Shown one piece after another: positions 50,451 through 61,849 of a stretch of 64,000 nucleotides of DNA. Below the pieces are notes generated by a model. It had not been told where the DNA came from and made no database searches. It saw nothing but the letters and a program-made list of their open reading frames with translations. Position numbers and translations under genes: made by a program. This DNA is from Smittia aterrima (taxonomy: Eukaryota > Arthropoda > Insecta > Diptera > Chironomidae): positions 15,252,001 through 15,316,000 of the forward strand of contig CP093831.1 in assembly GCA_033063855.1 (NCBI GenBank), given 5' to 3'. Numbering within the stretch: the first letter of the stretch is position 1; each line of letters opens with the position of its first letter.

Positions 50451-51836
50451 ATGACGATAAATGAATTTAAAGAAATTCTGCTTCATGGGGTCTGTCGATC
50501 TCGGCGAAAATTGATTACAGAAGAAACCGGTAGTATGAGAAACTCTAAGTTTAACATTTTTTTTTCTTCGAAATTCATAAAATCTCTCTAAAGTGATTCT
50601 CTTTGACATGAGAATCGCGTCGTAAAATTCAATCGCTGGCAAAGTCAAACAAAGGAAATTGAAAACTTCAACGACGGAGAAGGCTGAGACTCACATTTGC
50701 ATATCATGAGACTTGTTCAAAGCCATTTATCATTTTGAAAGTCTATGCGATTAGTAATGAGTTTGAAGAATATATTCACTCGTAAAGTCAGCAGCACATC
50801 AAGCCAAGAAGTTAAACAAATCAAGAAGTTTATTAATGACAATCCGTCAGAAGCCAAACCGCTTTGCTTCATGAAATTTCTCCATCGTCTCCACCGCAAT
50901 CAAACGCCGCCTGCCTCGACAAAAAAAGTTTACTTTACTGAAAATTTAATAACTTTCGCCCTTCTCGGGAGAAAAGGTCGCCTCGTACAGCTTTAAACTG
51001 TTGCACGGAAATTGAATCAAGCTTTCCATCTTTATCAATGATCGAAAAGAATCTTGAAACGAATGAAATATCCTCGACCGCAATAAACTTAAAAAGGAAA
51101 TTTTAAACCTGCAATTGAATTTCAATGAGGAAGCTTCCGCTCCACATTGCGAAAGCTTCTTTTTAAGAGAAGACTTAGTAGCAAGCTTTTCTCCGAGGCA
51201 AGAAAATCTAAAACATAAACAATGTCATTGCTTGAAAAATCCATTAAGCCGCATGTAAAGCAAATTAAATCATAAGCGGGTGGTTTGAATATAAAATTTT
51301 CCACTCTCAGTTATTGATTTTCTTGGACAGCCGAGGGCAACCTTAAAACAAATTAATTTTTAATGTTTTTTGTTGTGCTTTAAATAGATCGAATGAAAAG
51401 CTTTGAACTTTAAACGTTTCCCTCTTTGCACTCATAAAGAAAGCTTAAAGCGTGAAAAATGATTCGCCGACAATTTCTGACATGAAAATTATGAACTTAG
51501 AGCAGACCATTCGTGAAATTAGAAGGAGAAACGATCTGTCTCTCAGAAGAAATCGTCTTCATAGATTAGCTAACATTAAACTGTCTCGATTTGAATGATT
51601 TAAAAGCTTCTTGAATCAAGAGTCTGCTCACCAGTTCACTATGACCCTTCTCATGAATTTCTAGCTAGTCACTTTGGATAGATAATAAAAGCAAACAAAT
51701 ATTTGTGGGAAATTGTGGCCCTTTTTTTCCTCGTAGCTATTCAACAACAAACCAGACGACAACATATTGCGCAATGATTGTCATCGAGATTAAACAAACC
51801 TTCAACTAAGCTTTTTCTCTTATTTGTTCTTTGCAG

Positions 51837-51955
51837 ATTTTCCTGTCTTAATTCAAAGAGGAAAAGGCTCAAAGACCGCCAAAGAGTCTCCATTTTGCGG
51901 GGATTGATAGCCCGACGTCGTTTCTACTACAAAAGAGAAAGATTTACAATAAAAA
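51837..51955 (+). other. 5' untranslated exon part of the LIM gene
   Basis: A pyrimidine-rich tract ending TTCTTTGCAG gives a good acceptor at 51836. The sequence from here to the ATG at 51956 would be leader. The matching upstream noncoding exon was not found. Confidence 0.5.
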
Positions 51956-54900
51956 ATGTCGTCAACAGAAATTGTTTTGTCTCCTACGAAAAAGACAGCA
52001 AAGGATCAGATCGTAAGTAACGAAGGAGTGACAAATGGATGTGATGTGTTGGATAATGTCGAGTGTAGCAATGGCGATAATGATGACGAATCAGCATTAA
52101 TAACTAATCCAAGTGAAACTAACAAAGAGTGTCCGGATGATGCTGGAATGGAGCCGCTTTTGATTGAACAGTTTTCCGCTAATGAAATTAATGAAACTAA
52201 CAGTGTTTTGAGTAATGATGACGACAACGAAGCTCACGATGTCGACGGAGGTGGAGGCTTCATCAAGTCAAACTTGAGCCTGAATCTCAATGAGCTCATG
52301 AAGGACGACAAGAACATGCCAAAAAATAAAAAGTTTCTCGAGTCATCCGACGACCAGATCATCAATCAAATTTTCTTCTCAACCATCACGGTGACACCGA
52401 CAACTGACGACGATGTCTTAGATAGTAAATTTTTAAGTAATGATAACACTCCACTAACACCAAACGAGGTCGACGCTGAACTACTCGAAGGTCCCGTTGA
52501 CTTCTTTAATCGTAAAATTGACGAGGACGAAACCTTTGACACAACATTCACCGATGCTACTGAGAACTATCAAGAGAACGATGGAAATTTGTGTTCGTTG
52601 AATGACAATTTTAATGAAAATTACTGTTCGTTTTCGTCAGTCGATTATAATCCCGCTGGTCCACAGCATCACGACGAAGAGTCGTCTGCGAATCCGTGTG
52701 AGCTACTTCAACCCGAAAGCTTTCTTGGAAACTATGGCGAGCTTATGCGCCAACAACGACCATCCATCGTAATCGACTGTTACGATTCAGATTCCAATTC
52801 GGAAAAGAACAGTCAAACTGATGATGATGCCAATGTTGTCGTCGGCGAAGCGAAAATCAATGATTATTGTTTCTATTTCGATCAGACCATCGAAGAGGAT
52901 GACGACGATGCTTGCTACTTGAATGGTGCTGGTGACAATTCAGATGAAGTCCACACGAGCTCACTCGAGGATAAAATTGTAGCGACAGATGAAAAGGACC
53001 AAGACGACGAAGAGGTCGACGAATGCTTTGAGACTGAAGACGAGATTTTCAATGACGAAGAGGCGCTGCCTAATGAGTTAGATGATGAGTCACTTGCATC
53101 GGATGAAGACGACGAGGGTGTGATAAACGAAAGTTGCATAAGCGTTAATGTGAGTAGATGCTCTTAACCTCTTTGCTTCGTCGGTTACTTAAAAGCAAGA
53201 CAAAGTGGGTCGTTATCCTTGAGGATTTATCCTGTCATTCATCAATCTCAGCTTTTTCCGTATTAAAAAATTTCCTTTTGGCTTTTTGCTTGATATTCAA
53301 CTTTGCTTGAAAAGCTTTTACTCTAATCAAGAACGCTTTTGTTTTGATCTTAATTATGCTCAATGGAAGTTCTATAGATTTCAATTCAATGATTCTCGTT
53401 GAAACAAGAAGTCTGTGAACATAATCATCGTGAAAATCATTTACATTATTCATTGTTTTCTATTTTTGTCTCCCTCTCTCTCTCGTTCGTACTTTGTACG
53501 TCAATCCATTCAGTCGGCTGTTGAAAGTCTGGAATCGGAGACAACTGTCGTTAAAAAGTCCGTCAAAAAGTCTGTGAAATCGAGCAAAACTACTACGAAG
53601 AAGATCGGCAAGACTATTTCAACGGCAACAACTGAATCATCATCAGTCATTTCATCGAAGGCTGCAAGCTTTGAAAACTCATTTAGCAATGGCTCAGTTG
53701 ATGTTGTCGAGCAGCATCATGTGGAGGAGCATCATGCGGTTCATCAAGAATCGGTAATGAGTAATAAATCGATTGACAGCTCGACAGCAACCGCATCGAT
53801 TCAAGACTCTCCGGAGAGTCCCGTGGTTGAGAATGGCGAGAAGAAAAAGCTCAACGGCAAACGGAAGTCGAAGAAGTCAAAGAAGTCGGACGAAAAGGAA
53901 AATATCTCAGTGGTGAGTCGAAAAGCTCCCTTCCCTTTAGTGCCCCCAAAGCCCAACCCAGAACATACATGTATCTCATCATAAGCTTGTATCATTTGAT
54001 TTTTATTTCGTAATCATTTCATGTTTTCTTGTATCTTGTTGGTTGTCTCGTGGTGCTTTTCCCTTCTGATGGCTTGTCATCCTCTCATTTTGCATTGCTT
54101 GATGCATGTTAAGCTTAACGCAATAAAAATATTTAATCGTTTGTCATTGTTGGCCAATCAGCACGCTTCGATGACGTCAGTCAAATTAGTCAATCGTGGT
54201 TCGATACAGAACGGACTGAAGTCCATCGATTCAGCTGACTGCAGTCGCAAATTAATTATGTCGTCGAGTCTACAACTTCACGAAGACGATTTATCGAGAA
54301 TCGATGTGAAGAGTTTGGTAAGCGATTTTTTTTCTTAATCCTACTAGCTACTACAGCTTGTCTTCAACCTCATTCTCCCGCCCCAATTTTCACAATCAAT
54401 TTCGCTTAATTGACAAAATTAATTAAATTATGTTTTGCCCAATTTTATTTTCACATAAATTAATTTTTTTGTGTGTTTCATGCGATTGTCGCTTATTGTC
54501 GTTCAATTAACGCACAAAATTTATTTGTCGTAAAAACAATTCGTCGACTGTGTGTGACGAACAGAAGCAGAAGTTCAGTAACGCCGTCGAGAGGCAATCA
54601 ACGAAGTCAACGATGAATGGCTCAGAACATTTAAGCATTCGGAAAGACATTTCCGTCAAGCATTTGGTGAGTCTGGTTGTTGCTTTTTGCACGTGGCATG
54701 AGAGCCTTCCGCTTTTACTTAACCGTCGATGTGTTTCAGTGTCGAAGCTTCGGTGATTTAACTTCGCTAAATATTGAAGAGTACAACAGCAACCATTTCC
54801 AGCACGTTTACGTAAGTAATCCGCTCTTTTTCCTTTTCCCACTTTTGCTTTGCGTTCAATTAATTGCCAAGGAAGAAAGTCTTGACTCAAGACTCTTGAG

Positions 54901-57900
54901 ATAAAGCAGTTCGAGAATGAATTATTGAAAGGTTTTTCATCAGTAGAACTTCAACAGAATTGAAGTCCGCGAATCCTTCGGATAAGAAACCCTAAATATC
55001 CAAAATATAATTCCTTCTCACAAATTGGCGAGCAGGAAAGTTTTTCGAAATTTTAATTTACCGCGGCACGAAAACGAAAACGTTAACAGTAAAATTTTGC
55101 TTAAAATTGCTGGGGCTTCTTTCTCCTTCTTTCCACTCGCCACTCAACTGTGATTAATTTTTATTGACTCGAGATTTATTAGCTTCGAAAGTAGTGGAAA
55201 TCATCGAGCGCTTGTAAAGCCGTTCTAACCGAGCGATTATTTCCACAATTCGAATTATTATTAACACATTTCGTTCTCGCTTTGATTTCATTCCGTTTAA
55301 TGTTTTATTTATCTAAACTAACCTAGCGTACTAAATCGGTCTGTGATTTGAGAAAATTAGAGCAATTGCCTATTTATACGGGAGTATCAGTTCGTAATTT
55401 GGTAAGTCGATGTCTCCAGAGAGTTCCTCTAACTAGAAAAGAGTTGATGAAAGCTTTAGCTCCCTCGCCTCAGATCACATCTCGTTAGAGATCTCTCTGC
55501 TCTGCGCATCCAATCGACCACTCATTTCTCAAGTTTATCGATTGGCGTGGAAAATTAATTGAAATCATTTTTTTATTTTCATTTTGTTTCTCTTTCTATC
55601 AATTTATTTTAATTTGCTGTCGATGGTTGTGTTGTTTGTGTAATCGTGGGGAAACTTAAATATAAACCGAAACAATATTTCACTCTCGGCCCGGCCAATC
55701 TGTTGCAAAATCATTAACTGCGTCGATCGGGCCGCTTAACGACGCACAGAGGGATAGTTATTGCAGTTTAATTGGACTAACCGACTCAACTAACACTCAT
55801 CATCCTAACAATAACATTAAGAGCACGCATAAAACTAAGACGATAATGTTGGGCGTAAAACAGTTCGACATGGTAAGACCATTCCTTCCTTTGCTATCTG
55901 CTTTTCGACTGTTCATGTCAGTGCATGACCCAATTTCAATGTTTATGAGCTTTTATAATTAAACGAATTTATCTGTTTATTCATCTCGGAATGTCAGTCT
56001 CGATCATGAAATGTCTGAGTGAAATGAAACTCGAATTTAAAACAATCGAAAGCTTTTAAAACTCAACTTGCAATAATTCCAGACAATTAATATTTGCTAG
56101 CTTGTTGTTTAACTCCCGTCCTGGTCGACGGGTGAGGAAACTAGTTATGAAGTTCGAACGATCGCGTGAATCCGGGGAAAGGGTTTAGGTTCGAATCTCA
56201 TAAAAGTTGCTCCTCGTTCAATTCGAGTTTTAATGATCAGACAAATTGAATGATAGAATCAAATGCGTTTTAGTTAGTTTTGCGTTCTATGATAACAAAA
56301 GGATCATCTATCTGAAAAGCGCGGGTTGAACTTTTTTTATTTTGTCAATTTCCATTTGTTTTTATTTTATTGTTTGAAGGAATCGAGTTTCATTTTCCAC
56401 AAAGCATTTCTCGAGTTCATGATCTGAGAAACAAAACATTGTTGTTAAACAAGATTGTTACAGATGTTTCGTTGCGCAATTCAATCATCCCTTTCATTCA
56501 CTTCAGACGAAAATATCGATTTCAAGGTTTCATTTCCGAGCTTTCTTTTATCATTTCGTTTTTCTTTTTTTTCCCCCGTTTCGTTTATAGAAATCAAGTT
56601 TCAGTAAGTTCGATGCATTGCAAAAGAAAAACATGCAAAATTTACAGAACGGACGCGGAGGTGAAGCTAATGTAAGTGCGATCTTGAGATTTCAGGAAAT
56701 TCGTTTTGGTGGAAAATAGAACAAATCTCAAATCATTTTTGTAGAAATTTTGTGCACGAGAAGTTTTCTCTTAATTTTCTTTTATTTTCTCGAAAACATC
56801 CAATGACAATTTCCACCCACTCAATCAACCGAAACGTTTTAAACTTTTTATTAAATCTTCAATCTTGTTCACAGGGACACAATCCCGAACTTGAAAAGAA
56901 GTGTCACGCGTGCGAGAAGGCCGTCTTTCAAATGGAGCAAGTCAAAGCCGAGAAGAAGTTTTGGCACAAGAATTGCTTCCGCTGCTCTGAGTGCAGCAAA
57001 CAATTAAAGTAAGTTTCCATTTGATGAATCACTGATTGTCACTTGCTGTTCTGTGAAGCATTCACTGCACAATTAACTAATGTTACTCATTTACTTCCTC
57101 AGCGTTGATACGTATCAGAGTCACGAAGGCATTCTTTACTGTAAGCCTCACTTCAAGACATTGTTTGCACCAAAAGCAGTCGAGGATACTAATGAGCCGG
57201 TTAAACCACGCAAGCTCGAAATGATTATTCGTGAGAGTCAGCCAATAGAACTTCCGCCTGATGTCGCACGATCATCGGATAAGGCTGACTTGGGCTTGGA
57301 AGAGCTACAGCAGCTCAACGTTCGTCAAAGATTTCAAGTTTTCGAGAATGCCGGTCAACAGGAAACGCGAATTGAGTTGGACAAACAAAGTGGCGTAAAG
57401 CGAAGCACTTCGATTCTGTCAAAGTTGGCTCGCTTCCAAGCGAAGGGAATGGACGTGGGTGTTGTCGATGATAGTCTCAATGGCATTTGTTACGAGCATT
57501 CGTCATCCGAAGAAGAAGACGAAGAGGACAATGACGATGAAAATCAAGAAGACATTGAGCTGATTCGCGCGAAACGAGCGCAAAAAGAAAAGCCAATGCA
57601 GTTTAAAGAGATGAATGACATCAAATCGAAGTTTGAAAGTGGCCAATTATTGCAAAGAGAAGAACGTCGCGAAGAGCGAAAGCAAGAATTGCAAAACATC
57701 AGATCACGCTTGTTTTTGGGCAAGCAGGAGAAGATGAAAGAAGCGTATCAACAAGCAGTTGCCGACAGCGAGCAAACAATTACGGCGGCCGGCAAGAAAT
57801 CCGATTTCGATGTCAGTGATAAGGCAAAGTCAATCAAGGAGCGTTTTGAAAAGGGCGAGATTTTCGATGACGGCGACATAAAGCGAACGTTGAAAGACGA

Positions 57901-59370
57901 TGAGTTTGTGTTTGAGCAAGGTATGATGCTTTAATATTTCGCTTGGTCTCTCTTTAATAAATCCGCGGTTTATTATTCATCAGGCATAGGTAAACAGTCG
58001 CGCTCATTGTTTTTGGAACTTGATGCCTCCGCTTCCAAATCACCCATTCAACAGTCACCCTCGTCAGCAAACCTTAATCGACAAAGTTCACGACAATACT
58101 CTCAGGTATACGAAGATATTCGAAATGTTAATTAATGAAAAACTAATTTTACTTTGTCTAATTAAGACACTCGTATCAAACGATGATATTGTTCGGTCTG
58201 ATGCAAAGGTTGATGATGTTCAGATTGAGACTGCTGACATTGTCTCAAAGTTCAAGTTCTTCGAAACCTTCAAGCCAGAACAGAGAGAGAAAAAAGCGTT
58301 TAGGATTACACCGCCAAGGGACGGAGTGGCTAAGGTGAATGTTAATGTAATTTGTTGAAGAGCTTATAAATTAATATTAGAAATCCCCCTTGACAGTTAC
58401 CATCGCCCGAGTCTGATCGTGAGCCACACGTCAAGAGTGAAGAGGACGAGCTTTTGGAACTCGCTGGGAACGAGCACACTGCTCAGAAAATGGTTTCATT
58501 GTTCCGACAACTTGAAGATCGAAAGGAAGTGAGACCAGTTGGTCCCAAGCCTTTGAAACGTTTCACACCTCCACCTGATGGTGAGAGACGAGTTGCTCCC
58601 AACGACGATTCCGGCCCTGAATACAGTGACTCTGAAGAAGATGAAGAAGAATGCGAAGAGGAAGAATCTGATGGAGAGCTCGACCCAAATTACGTGAAGT
58701 CGTCCCACAAGAACGTCGACGAATTCTTGAAGGCCGCACAATCAGCAGAGCGTGCAAAACAGTTGCGCGAAAAGTTCGAGAAGTGGGAGAAGAATGAAAT
58801 TAAGAAGGAGATGAATAACAGTTCCGTCAACCTGTACGAACCGACAACCGACGATGGCCAAATGGAGACTGCTAAGAGGTGATTTACGACTTCATTAACA
58901 AGTGAATTGTGAGCTAACTTTTCTCATTTCTTTGACAGCTTGCGAGCTCGCTTTGAACAGATGCAACAAGAAGAACCGAAATTGCCAAACGCCCGCGTCA
59001 AAGTTAATCGTTTTGTGGTGAGTCTTTGCTTTGCATGTCGTCCTTAATCTTCCGATTCAATGGAGAAAACTTTGCCAAATCTCGCATTCATTCGCTTGTT
59101 ATCTCTTTCCCCTCGTGCTAACAAATCTCGAATGGAAATTACGAAATCAGGAAGAATAAACGTAAGAATTGCGATAACTTTTTCTGTTTTCTTTCTCTCT
59201 TCTTTGCCCGTTGACGCTCGAGGGTATCCGGAAGAGAATAGGAAGTCTTCGATCAAATCACGACAGTTTTATTAAACATTTTTGTTTGTTAATCTTTCTT
59301 GAGATATTTAAATCTTTTTTTCTTTTGGAAAAGTTGTCTAATCGGAATATTTTTTTCTTGATTACAGTAA
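51956..59370 (+). CDS. LIMA1/EPLIN-like LIM-domain actin-associated protein
   Basis: A LIM protein resembling vertebrate LIMA1/EPLIN. Exons, all in frame: 51956-53149, 53514-53912, 54162-54317, 54565-54666, 54740-54811, 55327-55401, possibly 55750-55872, 56875-57008, 57103-57920, 57984-58105, 58167-58334, 58397-58878, 58939-59017, and a stop at 59368-59370; about 1308 aa if all are used. The first exon encodes an acidic Asp/Glu/Asn-rich region; the second is Lys/Ser-rich. The LIM domain (56875-57150) has CHAC, HKNC, CFRCSEC and YCKPHF, a complete zinc-ligand set of the EPLIN type. The C-terminal third is charged and repeats a short hydrophobic-x-x-[RK]-F-E-like motif. Known relatives bundle actin at junctions and stress fibres. 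Exon use is unproven; the LIM and C-terminal part is firm. Confidence 0.75.
56105..56350 (+). repeat. tRNA-like SINE, copy B
   Basis: It lies in the LIM-gene intron before the LIM exon, on the sense strand. It shares head and body with copy A, including CGCGTGAATCCGGGGAAAGG, a B-box-like AGGTTCGAATCTCAT, and the GTTGAACTTTTTTT end. It differs from copy A by scattered substitutions and small indels, so insertion was not very recent. Confidence 0.6.
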
Positions 59371-60576
59371 TTACCCGGATTGATGGCTAAGGAAGACGTC
59401 TGATGCTGGAAAAGAAACTAGAGAGAATCACAAACCCTTCGAGACACGAAAATCATTTTCTTACATTTTTTACCTTTACGTGCTTTTAAAGAGTTTTTAG
59501 GACCAAGCATGACACCACAGCCAATCTCACCAATCCTCGGTCGTCGCTCAATGATTCTCTAGTGAATCATCGACGTTTTTTTTATTAGCAACACGAATTC
59601 TTATGACAAACGTTAATCAAATTAGAACGCAAGAACTCGTCTCGTGCTCGAATTAGGACGCGCACGTGAAAAATATTTATTTTAACTCAAAGTTTTTTCT
59701 ATTAAGCCAAATTTAATTTATATTTGAATCCGGATGGAGAAATGCAAATTTATGATAAGAAACGAGAAGAGAAAAGTTTTTTTGTAGCTAAAGGAAAATA
59801 TTATTAATAATGGATGGAAGTCCTTTTTATCGCTGTGTAATGGAAAAAGTCTTGAACAATGATGGAAGCTTTCGACGAATTTGTTTGAAAAGAATTCTAG
59901 AACTTTCTTTATCATCTCCGCTCGTCAGTTGCAGATGATTTTTCACCCAATAATCTCTAGAAAAGTTCAATAATTGAAATTGATATCACAATGAATGGGA
60001 ATTGAATGGAACTGCAGTTTGTAGAGATGAAAAGAGATAAAACCTTTAAGATTGTAGCTTGATGTTGATCCAATTTCATCACTCTCAGTGTCAGCAAATC
60101 GTGTTTTGTCATTTTCGCTCTCTCGATGTAATGTCGTGGTCGTTTTGATCTAAAAACTCGACGCATTGCGCAATTCCCTTGACAAACATTTACAATGTAA
60201 AGTTGTCTCAGTCCCGCCAACAACCACCGACCGACCCCAAGCGACATCATAAACTTTTCATTCTAATGGATAAATGTAACACCCTGACCAGAGCTTACCA
60301 TCCTCTTAACATATCTCCATACGAAATACGAATAGACCAGATTGAAAAAACTAATTTTTTTATGAATCGACGCCCCACTCTTCAGGATTTCTTTTTTTTT
60401 TCTAGAAATTAAACAATCGAAATGTTTATGAAATAAACGATAAAAGTTTTATCAAAAATGGTCATTAAAGTTGTTTTATTTAAAATATTACGTTTCAGCT
60501 TAACGATTTAATGATCACTTTAAAGTCTGCTTTGTTTCAGTTTTAAATTATATAATTTTATTGATTCACTCGATAT
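59371..60576. other. Convergent 3' interval between the LIM gene and Nxt1
   Basis: About 1.2 kb holding both 3' untranslated regions. On the minus strand AATAAA (TTTATT at 60557-60562) lies 15 bases past the Nxt1 stop. No other gene was recognised; the open frames at 59957-60412 are unconvincing. Confidence 0.45.
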
Positions 60577-61063
60577 CTACGCATCTTTTATTTGTCCACA
60601 AATTCCTTCTTGCAAACGGAAGCAGTCGGTCACTACTTTCCACTTGTTGTTATTGGCGGTGACTGTGAATGATTGCTGAAACGCTTTGCTCTTCTGTGAG
60701 GCAAGTTTCACTGTTCCAGAGACTTGAATGAGAATAGTTCTTCCTGCAGAAGAATCTAAAATTGGCTGAGCATCGACAGTTGTCAAATTGTGCTCTGTTG
60801 TTGGCATTCCTGTGATAAACTTTGCAATCGCTTCGTTGCCGTTGAATCCATTGCCATTATAAACGTAAAGAGCTTCTTCCATGAAGAGTTTATTCAATCC
60901 TGGCTTCTTTTTATCGACGTGCTCATAGTAAAGTTTAGTGAATTCATCGGCGACACGAGCAGCTTCGTTTAGCTTGTCTTTGAGTTCCTGAAAAATTTGG
61001 TTATGAAATTCTATGAAAATGATGCTTCAGCGTCAAACTTACTTGATCCATGTTGGCAGCCAT
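60577..61063 (-). CDS. Nxt1: NTF2-related export protein 1 (p15)
   Basis: The small partner of the mRNA export receptor NXF1. Two exons, 61043-61063 and 60577-60987, joined in frame, give 143 aa (about 130-140 in relatives). The first exon encodes MAANMDQ. The NTF2-like fold is visible from ARVADEFTKLYYEHVDKKK through the EALYVYNGNGFNGNEAIAKF loop to the C-terminal FTVTANNNKWKVVTDCFR strand pair. NTF2 proper lacks the p15-type GNGFNGNEAI segment, so p15 is the better call. It forms a divergent pair with diaphanous. Confidence 0.92.
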
Positions 61064-61849
61064 TTCTTATCTTTATAAATAATTGATGTCCTTGAATTTT
61101 CCGGCTTTACTTTCTAAATAATTTCGTGAAATGTGATTTCCCAAGAAAATGTAAACAAGAAAAATATTTCTTCACTGAACGTTTTTCAAATACGAAATTT
61201 CCGTTAAAATTTTGAAGAAATCTGCAAATCTTTTTAAAAAAATTTAACGAATATTTTTCAAGTTAAAGCACTGAACGCAAATCGCTAAACTGAATTTGTT
61301 TTATTGTTTTTCTTTATTTTATTGCATATCTCGCGATCTGAGTTACTAAAATAGTTGTAAAGTACTCAGCAACTTTCATTGTGTCACAAATATATGAAGT
61401 TACGTGAATTGTACTATCAAAAACAAAGTAAACAGTGAATCAACAAGTGTTTGAAAAAAGTTTTCTCTTGCTCAAAGTTTTTCTCATTTTACTCGCTCAT
61501 CACGCCGAAAAGAAAAGTGTTTTTCTCTCATTCGGAAATTTCGTTCATTCCGCGATCGACTGCATGAGAAACAGCACTTTAGTTCGAAGTGGTCATTACA
61601 AAAACGACGCCAATCGAATAAGAAGAAAAAAGTAGCCTTAAATCATCAAAATGATCTAATCTCTTCCACTAGCAGCGACGCACACACGTAAAAGTTTGTT
61701 AAGGTGCTCAAAACGAAAAGTCAAAACTGTTGTTGTTTACATGACGAAGAAAAGAAATATTTTTAAGGCCTGAAAATTGATAAATTGTGATGCAAAAACA
61801 AAGTAATTGTCTTCAAAGTATAAAAAGTTAATTGCAATCAACCGTGAGA
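61064..61849. promoter_or_regulatory. Divergent promoter region, Nxt1 and diaphanous
   Basis: The roughly 0.8 kb between the two start codons must contain both promoters. No coding frame is supported. Confidence 0.45.

Larger units (their letters stand above)
40724..51836. other. Gene-poor 11 kb region upstream of the LIM gene
   Basis: The first 100 bases are the RpIII128 3' untranslated region. The rest has only short, unconvincing open frames on both strands, TTTT/GA-rich stretches, and two tRNA-like repeats near 50.1-50.45 kb. An upstream noncoding exon of the LIM gene is expected somewhere here, because its first coding exon is preceded by a splice acceptor at 51836. I could not place that exon or any other gene. 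Confidence 0.45.
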
